NCBI RefSeq assembly: GCF_046254905.1
Contig: NZ_CP158016.1
Location: 868,001-932,000, forward strand
Direction: 5' to 3'
DNA length: 64,000 bases
Source of the DNA: Pseudaeromonas aegiceratis
GTDB taxonomy: Bacteria > Pseudomonadota > Gammaproteobacteria > Enterobacterales > Aeromonadaceae
The notes beneath the pieces are model-generated. The model worked only from the letters and a program-made list of their open reading frames with translations, was not told where the DNA came from and made no database searches. Within the stretch, counting starts at the first letter, position 1, and every line of letters begins with the position of its first letter. Made by a program: the position numbers and the translations under genes. Below are positions 42,263-50,865 of this stretch, one piece after another.

Positions 42263-43016
42263 GCAATTGGATCTGGCGGCGTTGTTGGCGCTGCCCAAAG
42301 AAGAGCAGGTGGCGCGGCTGGCCCCCATCAACGCCGAGCTGGAGGCCCTGAGCGCCCAGGAGCGGGTGCGTTGGGCCCTGGCCAACCTGCCCGGTGAACA
42401 GGTGCTCTCCTCAAGCTTCGGCATCCAGGGCGCCCTGATGCTGCACCTGGTCACCCGGGAGCGGCCGGACATCCCTGTGGTGCTCACCGACACCGGCTAC
42501 CTGTTTCCGGAAACCTACCGCTTCATCGACGAGCTGACCGAGCGGCTGGGGCTCAATCTCCAGGTCTACCGGGCGGCACTGACCCCAGCCTGGCAGGAGG
42601 CCCGCCACGGCAAGCTGTGGGAGCAGGGCGTCGAGGGCATAGAGCAGTACAACCAGATCAACAAGGTGGAGCCCATGGCCCGCGCCCTGAGCGAGCTGGG
42701 GGCCCAGAGCTGGTTCTCCGGCCTGCGCCGGGAGCAGGCCAAGAGCCGCGCCAACCTGCCGGTGCTGGCCATCCAGCGGGGACGCTTCAAGTTCCTGCCG
42801 GTGATCGACTGGACCAACAAGGACGTGCACTACTACCTCAAGGAGTTCGATCTGCCCTATCACCCCCTGTGGGAGCAAGGCTACCTGTCGGTGGGGGACG
42901 TGCAGACCACCGCCAAGTGGGAGCCCGGCATGACGGAGGAGCAGACCCGCTTCTTTGGCTTGAAGCGCGAATGCGGCCTGCACGAAGACGGCGAGAACGA
43001 CGGCTCAGGGATCTAG
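42255..43016 (+). CDS. cysH: Phosphoadenosine phosphosulfate reductase
   Basis: 253 residues. PP-loop SSSFGIQGALML, substrate motif TDTGYLFPETYRF, and the C-terminal catalytic cysteine in KRECGLHED. The lack of extra CysCys pairs indicates the PAPS-specific, thioredoxin-dependent type rather than the APS type. It completes the cysJIH operon. A 12-bp-stem hairpin without a T run (43041-43067) follows. Confidence 0.97.
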   Translation: MTKQLDLAALLALPKEEQVARLAPINAELEALSAQERVRWALANLPGEQVLSSSFGIQGALMLHLVTRERPDIPVVLTDTGYLFPETYRFIDELTERLGLNLQVYRAALTPAWQEARHGKLWEQGVEGIEQYNQINKVEPMARALSELGAQSWFSGLRREQAKSRANLPVLAIQRGRFKFLPVIDWTNKDVHYYLKEFDLPYHPLWEQGYLSVGDVQTTAKWEPGMTEEQTRFFGLKRECGLHEDGENDGSGI

Positions 43017-43133
43017 CCGCCCGATTTTGTATGCTGAACGCACAAGGCGCCCATCGGGCGCCTTGTGGTTTAGGGGATCTGGGAGCGCGGTGCCGGGCCT
43101 GCTAGGCTGAGCGTTCTGTCAAGGGAGCCCAAG

Positions 43134-43655
43134 ATGACCCATAACCCACCCGATGTGACCCTGGTGCCCTGCACTCGGGAGCACCTGACCCAACTGCTCG
43201 GCTGGATAGACTCCGCCGCCCTCAACCTGCAGTGGGCCGGCCCCACCTTCGATTATCCCCTGACTCTGGAACAGCTGACCCGCCATCTGGCGCAGCCGGC
43301 GGTGCGGGGTTTTGCCCTGCTGCAGGCCGGTCGGATGGTGGGTTATGGCGAGCTGGTGCTCTGCGGGGCGGGGGAATATCGGCTCTGCCGGATCCTGATA
43401 GGCCCCGACTGGCGGGGCCAGGGATTGGGCCGTTGTCTGGTGCAGTCGCTGATGACGCTGGCTTGCCGGACGCTGGAAGCCCGGTGTCTGACCCTGGCGG
43501 TGTTCAGCCATAACCGGGCCGCGCTGGCCTGTTATCAGGGCTTGGGCTTTGAGCCCTATGCCGAGGAGCCGGCCGCCTGCGAGCTGGCCGGCGAGTCCTG
43601 GGATCTGCTGCGTCTGGCCTGGACGCCGGCGTCAGAGCAGGCGGCCGCGCAATAG
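43134..43655 (+). CDS. GNAT-family N-acetyltransferase
   Basis: 173 residues. Acetyl-CoA site of the GNAT fold: CRILIGPDWRGQGLGRCLVQSL (R/Q-x-x-G-x-G/A motif near 88-105), and the later NRAALACYQGLGFE strand-helix. The substrate is unknown; the arrangement resembles RimI/RimJ-like or small-molecule acetyltransferases. Its 3' end overlaps the convergent tehA-like gene by 24 bp. Confidence 0.85.
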   Translation: MTHNPPDVTLVPCTREHLTQLLGWIDSAALNLQWAGPTFDYPLTLEQLTRHLAQPAVRGFALLQAGRMVGYGELVLCGAGEYRLCRILIGPDWRGQGLGRCLVQSLMTLACRTLEARCLTLAVFSHNRAALACYQGLGFEPYAEEPAACELAGESWDLLRLAWTPASEQAAAQ

Positions 43656-44567
43656 GCGGTAGCCGGTACGCAGGCTGAGATAGCCGATAAAGCCGTTGGC
43701 GGCCAGGAATACCGGCAACGCCAGGGCCTGGGCCGGGGCGGCGCCGGCCTGGGCCAGCTTGAGGGTGCCGACCGTGGTGGCGGCGATACCGAAGGTGTAG
43801 GCCCAATAGGAGGGGGCGAAACGCTGGGTGCCCAGCCAGCGCCACAGGCGCAGCCCGAGCAGCAGCTGGAACAGGGCATAGCCCCACAGCATCAACAGCC
43901 AGGGCGTAGCCTGACCGGGTTGCAGCATCAGGCTGGCCATCAGGCAGACCGCCGGCGGCGCGAACTGGATGCCCAGCAGGGGCCGTTGGGCGGCGGGCAG
44001 ATCCTCGGCCTGCCAGAGGCGTTGCAAGATTGGCGACTCCAGGGCCAGCCAGGAGAAGACGCCGGCGCCCAGAAACAGCCAGCCCCATTGGTGCTGACCC
44101 AGGGCGCCCAGGGCGGCGGCACTGGTGAAGTTCCCCGCCACCGTCGGCAGATAGAGGGTGGGGGCGGTATCCTGGCTCTGACGTCGCCCCTGCCAGAGGG
44201 TGCCGGTATGCCAGAGGGCAAAGGCCAGATGCCAGCCAAGCCCCAGGGCGGTCAGGCACCAGGCCAGGCTACGGCTGTAGGGCAGAATGGCCAGCACCAT
44301 CAACAGGGTGGCGATGCCCAGCAGGGCCGGGGTGCCGCCCTGTACCGGGTGTTGCCACTCGGCCAGCCGGGCCTGGGGATGGCGCAGGGCCTGCCAGAGG
44401 TAGCGCAGCAGCAGGCTCAGCCAGACCAGTCCAGCCAGGGTCAGCAGGGTTTCGGCGACCAGGCCAGGCAGGCCCCAGTAACCGGCGGCCAGACGCCAAG
44501 CCTGACCCAGTCCGGAGAGGCCCAGCACCATGCCGAAAAACGAGGCGGGAACGAGTTTGGGTGTCAT
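43632..44567 (-). CDS. TehA-like (TDT/SLAC1 family) membrane transporter
   Basis: 311 residues with about ten hydrophobic helices. It starts MTPKLVPASFFGMVLGLSGLGQAWR, the typical first helix of TehA (VP...FG.VLG..G.G.AWR), and continues with LPTVAGNFTSAAALGALG. Homologues are anion channels or dicarboxylate/tellurite-resistance transporters. No tehB is next to it. It is convergent with the acetyltransferase gene. Confidence 0.85.
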   Translation of the reverse strand: MTPKLVPASFFGMVLGLSGLGQAWRLAAGYWGLPGLVAETLLTLAGLVWLSLLLRYLWQALRHPQARLAEWQHPVQGGTPALLGIATLLMVLAILPYSRSLAWCLTALGLGWHLAFALWHTGTLWQGRRQSQDTAPTLYLPTVAGNFTSAAALGALGQHQWGWLFLGAGVFSWLALESPILQRLWQAEDLPAAQRPLLGIQFAPPAVCLMASLMLQPGQATPWLLMLWGYALFQLLLGLRLWRWLGTQRFAPSYWAYTFGIAATTVGTLKLAQAGAAPAQALALPVFLAANGFIGYLSLRTGYRLLRGRLL

Positions 44568-44665
44568 TGACGGCCAGGGTTGAGGAAAAGGGGCGTCAGT
44601 GTAGCAGTTTTGGCCCTGTCAGCGAGGCTGGCGGGATGGATAACACAGGGGCGGCGGAGATAAAG

Positions 44666-44688
44666 CAAGGGGCCGATGCGGCCCCTTG
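44666..44688 (-). terminator. Hairpin after the serine protease gene
   Basis: CAAGGGGCC, five-base loop, GGCCCCTTG; only a weak T run on the minus strand. Confidence 0.5.
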
Positions 44689-44704
44689 TGGTGTTATCTG
44701 GGTA

Positions 44705-46009
44705 TCAATGCTGGCGCCGACGACGCAGTCCGGCCGCTGCCAGCAGGATCAGTCCGCCGAGGGGCAAGCTGCCACCACCACCGCTGTCACTGCTGGAGCT
44801 ACTGTCGTCACTGCTGCTATCGCCGCTGTCATCGCTGCTGTTGTCACTACTGTCATCGCTACTGTCGTCGCTGCTGCTGTCATCGCTGTTGTTACTACTG
44901 CTGCTGGCGGTGGTGCCGGTGCCGTGCAGTATCAGGGTGGCGCTCTTGGTGCTGCTGTCGGCGGCGGTGGCGGTGAAGTCGATCTCTATGGTGCGATCGT
45001 CCGTGGCGCTGCTGGGGGTGTAGCTGACATTCACCTCACAGGTGTCGCCGGCGGCCAGGGTGCTTTGATCACAATCGGCACTGACGGTGGCGGTGGAGGT
45101 GATCTGCCCCAGGGTCCAGGCCTGGGAATCATCGTTGCGGATGAGGAAGGTGGCGGTGCCGGTCTCGCCATAGGGTACTTCCAGCGCCTGGTTGGTGGTG
45201 TAGTTGAGGCCGTCTATGGTGTCGTTGATCCAGTCCAGGTGGTAGCCGATGGAGGTGAAGCCGGCGGTATAGCCCTCATTGCCACAGTAGGCCCGGCTGC
45301 CGGAGGGGTAGCTGATGAAGCTGGTGAGCCCGTAGAGGATGCCGTCTTGCAGCAAGGGGCCGCCACTGTCACCGAAGCAGATGCTTTCACCGGCCACGCC
45401 GCCGGCGTAGAAGTGATCCGGATAATAGTTGGTGTCCATGCCCTCGAACGGCAGATCTATGGTCTGCAGATCGTCCGGGTAGCTATTGCCGTAGACATCG
45501 GTGGAACCCCAGCCGTAGGCGGTCAGCCAGTCGCCGTCACTGGTGTCCGAGGTGTCGCTCACCTCTTCCAGGGCCTGGGTCTGGCTCAGGGTCGCCAGGG
45601 TCGGGGTGGTGGCGCTTTGGCTGGTGGCCAGGTGCAGCAGGGCCATGTCCCCGACGAAGTCGGTGCGGCTGCTGCCGTCGTAGATCACCTCCCAATCCGG
45701 GTGGACCACCACCTCATCGATCGTGACCGGGGTGAAACTGGTGCCAAGATCCGCATCGCCGATGCGCAGGCCGACTTCGTCCAGCTGGATGTCGTCCACG
45801 CAGTGGGCGGCGGTGACCACCCAGTCGGCGGCGATCAGGGTGCCACCGCAGAAGTGGGCATTGGTGTAACCGGTGTTGAGCTGCTGGATGGAGACCATCC
45901 AGGCCGGGGCCGAGCTGGCGGTTTGGCCACCCACTATGGTGGGAACCACCTCGGTGGCCAGGGCGGCGGGGGCACACAGCAAGAGCAGCGTGGAGGCAAG
46001 GGCGCGCAT
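44705..46009 (-). CDS. Trypsin-like serine protease with Ser/Asp linker and GlyGly-CTERM tail
   Basis: 434 residues with a signal peptide (about 1-18, ending ALA). The S1 domain begins IVGGQTASSAPAWMVSI; the catalytic triad is His (VVTAAHC), Asp (GDMALLHL) and Ser (CFGDSGGPLL). A beta-rich domain follows, then a run of about 45 Ser and Asp residues, then GGGGSLPLGGLILLAAAGLRRRRQH. That last part is a GlyGly-CTERM tripartite tail (motif, helix, basic end) used for rhombosortase processing and type II secretion. It is therefore probably released or attached at the cell surface. It is a paralogue of the gene upstream. Confidence 0.92.
   Translation of the reverse strand: MRALASTLLLLCAPAALATEVVPTIVGGQTASSAPAWMVSIQQLNTGYTNAHFCGGTLIAADWVVTAAHCVDDIQLDEVGLRIGDADLGTSFTPVTIDEVVVHPDWEVIYDGSSRTDFVGDMALLHLATSQSATTPTLATLSQTQALEEVSDTSDTSDGDWLTAYGWGSTDVYGNSYPDDLQTIDLPFEGMDTNYYPDHFYAGGVAGESICFGDSGGPLLQDGILYGLTSFISYPSGSRAYCGNEGYTAGFTSIGYHLDWINDTIDGLNYTTNQALEVPYGETGTATFLIRNDDSQAWTLGQITSTATVSADCDQSTLAAGDTCEVNVSYTPSSATDDRTIEIDFTATAADSSTKSATLILHGTGTTASSSSNNSDDSSSDDSSDDSSDNSSDDSGDSSSDDSSSSSDSGGGGSLPLGGLILLAAAGLRRRRQH
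44785..44909 (-). repeat. Low-complexity triplet tract encoding the Ser/Asp linker
   Basis: About 125 bp of near-repeating TCN/AGY and GAY codons. Such tracts are prone to slippage in whole codons, so linker length may vary between strains. Confidence 0.75.
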
Positions 46010-46102
46010 AGGGACTCCTGTGACATAAACGAGGCCCCATCTCCGTGGGGCCTCGCCAGACTAAACAGGCCTTATCGTTGGCTCAAGCCGGATGACACGC
46101 CT

Positions 46103-47281
46103 TTACACTTTGTTGCGGGCGCGTCGACGGTTGCGGCTCATGGTCAGCAGGGCAAGCAGGGCCAGCCAGGCGCCGGACAGGGTCCCGCCACCACCGTCGC
46201 CGACGGCGTCATCGGCCGTACTGTCAAGGTAGGTGTCGGTAGACAGTACCAGGTCGTCACTCAGGGTCTGGCCATCGGCGCGCTGGGCGACAAACTGGAT
46301 GCCGTAATCTTGGGTACCACTGGGGATTGCAGGCTGGAAGGTGACGCCCAGGGTGCAGCTCTCCCCCGGTTGCAGCGTTATGCCCACGCAATCATTGGTC
46401 AGGGTCAATTCGCTTTGTACCGACGTCAGCTCCCAGGCCTGGTCGTCGTCATTGCGCAGCAGGAAGCCGGTTTCGGCGGTGCTGCCGCTGGCCACCGTCA
46501 GCGAACGCAGATTGGCGTAGACCAGTCCCGCGGTCCGGGTGCTTATCCAGTCGGTGTAGTAGCCCACCGAGGTGAAGCCGGCGAGATTTCCGGCGCTGGC
46601 ACAGGAGCCATCATCGCTTTCGATATAGCTGGCGATGCCGTACAGGGTGTCGTTTATCAGCAGGGGGCCACCGCTGTCGCCATAGCAGGTGCCCTCATCG
46701 GCCACACCGCCGGCGCTGAAGTGATCCGCATCCCCCAGCACATCGGCACCGGCATAGGGTAGCGCGACCGTCTGCAGCAGATCCGGGTATTGGGTCGCCA
46801 GGGAGTCCGTGGCGCCCCAGCCGAGGGCGGTCATGGCATCCCCCGCCGTCAGGGCCGCCTGCTGGTCGGCACTGGCCAGGGCAGGGACCTCGTCACCCTG
46901 AGCCGTGGCCAGGTGCAGCAGGGCTATATCCCCCAGGAAGCTGCTGCGGTAGTTGGAATCATCCAGATCCCAGTCCGGATGCATGATCACCTGGTCTATG
47001 TCCGCCGAGGTGTAGGCGGTGGAGAGATCCGTGTCGCCGATCCGTACGGCTATCTCGTCCTGATCCAGATCGCTGATACAGTGGGCGGCGGTCACTATCC
47101 ATTGGGGGGCGATCAGGGTGCCACCGCAAAAGTGGCTGTTGGTCTCGCCGGTATTGCGCCATTGCAGGGAGACCATCCAGGCGGGGGCGGCGGTGGTCTC
47201 ACCACCGACTATGGTGGCGATGGGCTGGGCAAACAGGCTGGGGCTGAGGGCAAGCAGCAGGGTGAGGGGCAGTAGGCGCAT
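46103..47281 (-). CDS. Trypsin-like serine protease with GlyGly-CTERM tail
   Basis: 392 residues, starting MRLLPLTLLLALSPSLFA after AAGGAG. Signal peptide (about 1-18), S1 domain from IVGGETTAAPAWMVSL, triad His (IVTAAHC), Asp (GDIALLHL) and Ser (CYGDSGGPLL). The tail is GGGGTLSGAWLALLALL followed by RNRRRARNKV, a GlyGly-CTERM signal. It resembles the downstream protease closely but lacks the long Ser/Asp tract. A 9-bp hairpin (46031 on) separates the two genes. A longer frame to 47524 has no ribosome-binding site. Confidence 0.92.
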   Translation of the reverse strand: MRLLPLTLLLALSPSLFAQPIATIVGGETTAAPAWMVSLQWRNTGETNSHFCGGTLIAPQWIVTAAHCISDLDQDEIAVRIGDTDLSTAYTSADIDQVIMHPDWDLDDSNYRSSFLGDIALLHLATAQGDEVPALASADQQAALTAGDAMTALGWGATDSLATQYPDLLQTVALPYAGADVLGDADHFSAGGVADEGTCYGDSGGPLLINDTLYGIASYIESDDGSCASAGNLAGFTSVGYYTDWISTRTAGLVYANLRSLTVASGSTAETGFLLRNDDDQAWELTSVQSELTLTNDCVGITLQPGESCTLGVTFQPAIPSGTQDYGIQFVAQRADGQTLSDDLVLSTDTYLDSTADDAVGDGGGGTLSGAWLALLALLTMSRNRRRARNKV

Positions 47282-47444
47282 AAGGACTCCTTGTCGTGGG
47301 CGCAGCGAATGGGCGGCAGCATAGGGGCACTCGGTTAAAAAATGCAAAGGATTCGTTTGGCGTCTTTGATCCGGCTCACTTGCGGTCTGCACACGGCCTT
47401 GTGGTATGCTCGGGCCACCGCAACGCCATGAGCCAGGAGCCATC

Positions 47445-47582
47445 ATGAACAAGCTGTGCTGTACCCTTGCCCTCTGCCTGCTGCTGTCCGCCTGCAATAC
47501 CATCAACGGCATGGGGCGGGACATTCAGAAGGGCGGCGAGAAGGTGCAGGAAGCCGCCCAGAACGTGCAAAACAAGATGTAA
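47445..47582 (+). CDS. Entericidin-family small lipoprotein
   Basis: 45 residues: MNKLCCTLALCLLLSACNTI and onward, with lipobox LSAC (Cys17), then NGMGRDIQKGGEKVQEAAQN. This is the EcnA/EcnB pattern (NT..GxG.DI...G..V..AA). Entericidins are membrane lipoproteins associated with stress and programmed lysis in enterics. CCAGGAGC precedes the ATG. A single copy is present, so no antidote-toxin pair is visible here. Confidence 0.88.
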   Translation: MNKLCCTLALCLLLSACNTINGMGRDIQKGGEKVQEAAQNVQNKM

Positions 47583-47695
47583 GTGAAGCGGGTCCCAGGC
47601 GGGCCCGCTTGCCGTTTTGTCTGGCCGTCGCCTTTGCCAAGGTGGGGTCCGGCGTCCACACTCAATGCAGTATTGAGGTGGTGCCGGGAGGCCAG

Positions 47696-48436
47696 ATGAA
47701 CGAAACCCTTCGCCTGATGCAGGCACACCGCAGCCACCGCTGCTTCACCCCGGATCCCATCGATTCTGCCCATCTGCAAGCCATTCTGGAGGCGGCCCAC
47801 CATGGCCCCACCTCCATCAACAGCCACCAGGTCAGCCTGATCCTCACCCAGGACGCCGAGGTGCGCGCCCAGCTGGCGGACATCGCCGGGGATCAGCCCT
47901 GGATCGCCCAGGCGCCTGTGTTCATTACCTTGGTGCTGGACTTCTACAAGACGGGGCTGGGGGTGGCGCGGGCCGGCCAGACCCAGCAGATCCAGCGCAG
48001 CCTGGAGGGGCTGCTCTCCGCCACCCTGGATGCGGGCATCGCCCTGGGCAACCTGATGACCGCCGCCCGCTCCCTGGGGCTGGGGGTGGTGCCCATCGGC
48101 GGCATCCGTCGCGACCCGGAAGCCGTCATCGAACTGCTGAGCCTGCCGGAGTGGACCTTCCCGGTGGCGGGATTGTGCCTGGGGCACATCGCCAAGCAGG
48201 GGCCGCAGAAGCCGCGCATGCCTCTGTCCAGCTACTGCTTCGAGGAGCGCTACCAGGCGGAATGGTTGCCGGAGATCATCGCCCACTATGACGAGATGCT
48301 GTGCGAGTTCTGGCGCCGGGTCGGCCGGGCGGATGGGCTGAGCTGGAGCCAGAATACCGCCCTGTTCTACAGCCAGTGCTACTTTCCCCAGGTGAAGGCC
48401 ATGGCCAAGGCCCAGGGGCTGACCGCCGAGGAGTAG
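47696..48436 (+). CDS. NfsA-like flavin nitroreductase
   Basis: 246 residues starting MNETLRLMQAHRSHRCFTPDPI, with GGGAGG upstream. The fold motifs are HRSHRCFTPD (FMN phosphate contact), HGPTSINSHQVSLI, and SLGLGVVPIGGIRRDPEAVIELL, all typical of the NfsA/Frp group of NAD(P)H-dependent FMN oxidoreductases. Length matches E. coli NfsA (240). It likely reduces nitroaromatics or quinones in the cytoplasm. Confidence 0.88.
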   Translation: MNETLRLMQAHRSHRCFTPDPIDSAHLQAILEAAHHGPTSINSHQVSLILTQDAEVRAQLADIAGDQPWIAQAPVFITLVLDFYKTGLGVARAGQTQQIQRSLEGLLSATLDAGIALGNLMTAARSLGLGVVPIGGIRRDPEAVIELLSLPEWTFPVAGLCLGHIAKQGPQKPRMPLSSYCFEERYQAEWLPEIIAHYDEMLCEFWRRVGRADGLSWSQNTALFYSQCYFPQVKAMAKAQGLTAEE

Positions 48437-48544
48437 CCGGTTTTAAGTGGCACCTGTGTGCCATCGCACACTTGCCCGGCTGGCCAGGGGCTACAATGGC
48501 CTCAGGGATCCAGGGTGGGTCTCATCTGGGGCGGAGGAGCTAGC

Positions 48545-48952
48545 ATGTTGGTACGGGAAATCATGCGAGAACGGGTGGCCAGCGTCGGCATGGATGACAA
48601 GCTGGAGACGGTGCGGGAGATCTTCGCTCAGGCCCCCTTTCATCACCTGCTGGTGCTGGAAGACGAGAAGCTGGTGGGCATCGTCTCGGACAAGGATCTC
48701 TACCGCGCCCTCAGCCCGTATCTCGACAGCTTCGCGGAGAACCAGCGGGATCGGGACACCCTGAGCCGCAAGGTGCACCAGATCATGAGCCGGGAGCCGG
48801 TGACCGTCTCCCCTGAGCTGGGGGTGCGCTCCGCCGCCGATCTCATGCTGGCCCGGGGCATCTCCTGCCTGCCGGTGCTGGAGCAGGGCCAGGTGGTGGG
48901 CATCCTCACCTGGCGGGATCTGCTGCGGGCGGTACTCATTCTCCAGCACTGA
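48545..48952 (+). CDS. CBS-domain pair protein
   Basis: 135 residues made only of two CBS repeats: VREIMRERVASVGMDDKLET to about 60, and VHQIMSREPVTVSPELGVRS to the end. Such pairs bind adenosyl nucleotides and act as energy or redox sensors. GGAGGAG lies before the ATG and a TACAAT (48492-48497) may be the -10 box. The end overlaps convergent malZ by 17 bp. Confidence 0.88.
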   Translation: MLVREIMRERVASVGMDDKLETVREIFAQAPFHHLLVLEDEKLVGIVSDKDLYRALSPYLDSFAENQRDRDTLSRKVHQIMSREPVTVSPELGVRSAADLMLARGISCLPVLEQGQVVGILTWRDLLRAVLILQH

Positions 48953-50777
48953 GCCGCCAGAGGCTGGCGCCGGTGCCGGAGAGCTTCAGCTGCCAGCCCT
49001 CTTTCGTCGACTGCAGCTCACCTGAGCCCCACATAGGTTGCCAATGTCCGCTCAGCCCGGGGCGCCCCGCCAGCGGGATCTGGGCCTCGCCGCTGCGCTG
49101 CAGGGCAAACAGCCAGGCCTCCTCGCCAAATTGCCGCACAAACACCAGACTCTCCCCTGCGGCATACAGGACGGCGCAGCCGCCCCGACGCAGTGCCAGA
49201 CTCTGCCGGCGCCACTGACCCAGCTGGCGGCACAGATCCCATAATGCAGCCTGCCAGGACTCGGGGGTCTGCCAGGGAAAGGGCGGCCGGTTGAAGGGGT
49301 CATTGTCCCCGGTTAGACCGATCTCGGTGCCATAGAAGAGGCAGGGCACCCCAATCCAGCCATACAGCCAGCACAGGGCCAGCTCCATCCGGGCTATATC
49401 TCCCCCCAGCAGGGTGAGAAAGCGGCTGGTGTCGTGGCTGTCCAGCTGGTTGAACAGGCACAGCTGCTGGGGATGGCTGAGCCCGGCCCGGTAATGATCC
49501 AGCCAGGCGGCACACTGGGCCGCGTCCAGCCGGATGGGCTGGTAGGCCACATCCACCCCGGCCAGGAAGGCCCGCACCGGCAGGGCAAAGCCCGCGTAGT
49601 TCATGGCGCCATCCTCCACCCCCTGCTGCAGCCACTCCCGGGCGTCGCCGAAGTGTTCCCCCAGCAGGTAGGCCTGGGGATTCTCCTGCCGTGCCGCCCG
49701 GTAGATGCCCGCCAGGTGGTGCAGGTTGCCCCGCGCCGTACCGCCTTCTCCCAACATGTGGGCCACATCCAGCCGCCAGCCGTCGATGGCATAGGGTTCC
49801 CGCAGCCAGTGGCGCACCACGCTGTGGCGGCCGGCGTACAGGGTCTCCACCACGCCGTGGCTGGCGTAATCGAGCTTCACCAGCACTGGGTTGCCCTTCC
49901 AGCACTGGGCCTGGCCATCGACGAAGTGATACCAGTCCCGGTAGGGGGAGTCGGCATGGTGGGCGGCGCCGTCAGGGGCCTGGCCATGCCGGTCAAACCA
50001 GGCACAGGTATCGCCCGTGTGGTTGAAGACGCCGTCCAGGATGAGGCGCATGCCCCGGGCCCGGGTGGCCTGACGCAGGCGAATCAGCGCCCCATTGCCG
50101 CCGAGGTGCGAGTCCACCGCGAAGTAGTCCTGGGTGTCGTACTTGTGCACCGAGGGGGAGCGGAAGATGGGGTTGAGGTAGAGGGCCGTCACCCCCAGCT
50201 GCTGCAGGTAATCCAGCTTGGCCGTGAGGCCGTCCAGATCCCCGCCATAGAAGTGGCAGCTGGCATCCTGGGCTGACAGGGGCGCGTCCCAGGCCAGGCG
50301 GCGCACCGGCGTGCCCTTGGTGGGATGCCGGTATTCCTCATCCTGCACCAGGTGCGGGCCGTCACCCGGGGCGAAGCGATCCACATACACCTGGTAGAAC
50401 AGCTGATCCGCCACCCAGGTCGGGTATGGGCTGGGGATGGCCAGGGCGAACTGACGCAGCCGCTCCACCGGCAAGGGGCTCAGCCCTTCCGGGCCGAACC
50501 AGAGCTGAGCGTCAGCCCACAACAGCTTGAAGCAGTAGCGCTGCTGGGGCGAGGCAGGGTTGAGGGGCAGCCAGGCCGTATAGGCCTGCCAGCCGGCGAC
50601 CGTTTCTTGCGGCGCCATGCTGACCTGCCACTCCTCGTTGTCCGGCTCGCAGCGCAGCACCACGCCATGGGGCAAGGCGTCCCCCTTGAGCCAGAGGCGG
50701 ATCAGCGGGCCCTGGGCGGTCTGCTGTACCAGGGGCGGGACAGGCAGGTGCCAGGCCTGCAGGCTGGGATGGGACAT
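48936..50777 (-). CDS. malZ: Maltodextrin glucosidase
   Basis: 613 residues, close to E. coli MalZ over its whole length: WHLPVPPLVQQ at the start, DNEEW, RYCFKLLWADAQLWF. The GH13 barrel follows with ADQLFYQVYVDRFA, HFYGGDLDG, nucleophile in DGWRLDVAHMLGE, acid/base in YLLGEHFGDA and transition-state Asp in NQLDSHDTSRF. It removes glucose from the reducing end of maltodextrins in the cytoplasm. It lies 88 bp downstream of the MalT-like gene on the same strand. GGGGATGAC (minus strand, 50831-50839) before it matches the core of a MalT box. Confidence 0.95.
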   Translation of the reverse strand: MSHPSLQAWHLPVPPLVQQTAQGPLIRLWLKGDALPHGVVLRCEPDNEEWQVSMAPQETVAGWQAYTAWLPLNPASPQQRYCFKLLWADAQLWFGPEGLSPLPVERLRQFALAIPSPYPTWVADQLFYQVYVDRFAPGDGPHLVQDEEYRHPTKGTPVRRLAWDAPLSAQDASCHFYGGDLDGLTAKLDYLQQLGVTALYLNPIFRSPSVHKYDTQDYFAVDSHLGGNGALIRLRQATRARGMRLILDGVFNHTGDTCAWFDRHGQAPDGAAHHADSPYRDWYHFVDGQAQCWKGNPVLVKLDYASHGVVETLYAGRHSVVRHWLREPYAIDGWRLDVAHMLGEGGTARGNLHHLAGIYRAARQENPQAYLLGEHFGDAREWLQQGVEDGAMNYAGFALPVRAFLAGVDVAYQPIRLDAAQCAAWLDHYRAGLSHPQQLCLFNQLDSHDTSRFLTLLGGDIARMELALCWLYGWIGVPCLFYGTEIGLTGDNDPFNRPPFPWQTPESWQAALWDLCRQLGQWRRQSLALRRGGCAVLYAAGESLVFVRQFGEEAWLFALQRSGEAQIPLAGRPGLSGHWQPMWGSGELQSTKEGWQLKLSGTGASLWRLSAGE

Positions 50778-50830
50778 GGCGGACTCCGGTGGCGGGGGAT
50801 AGGCCGAGCATGAGCCGCCCGGCCAGCCCT

Positions 50831-50839
50831 GTCATCCCC
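50831..50839 (-). promoter_or_regulatory. Candidate MalT box upstream of malZ
   Basis: Minus strand GGGGATGAC agrees with the MalT box core GGGGAkGA, about 54 bp before the malZ start codon. Confidence 0.45.
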
Positions 50840-50865
50840 TGGGGCCGGGGATCCGTCGGGTGGAA

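Noticed and set aside
43632..43655. Overlap of convergent genes as a sign of misannotation
   Set aside because: Both the acetyltransferase and the TehA-like protein need these ends for normal length; short tail-to-tail overlaps are common.
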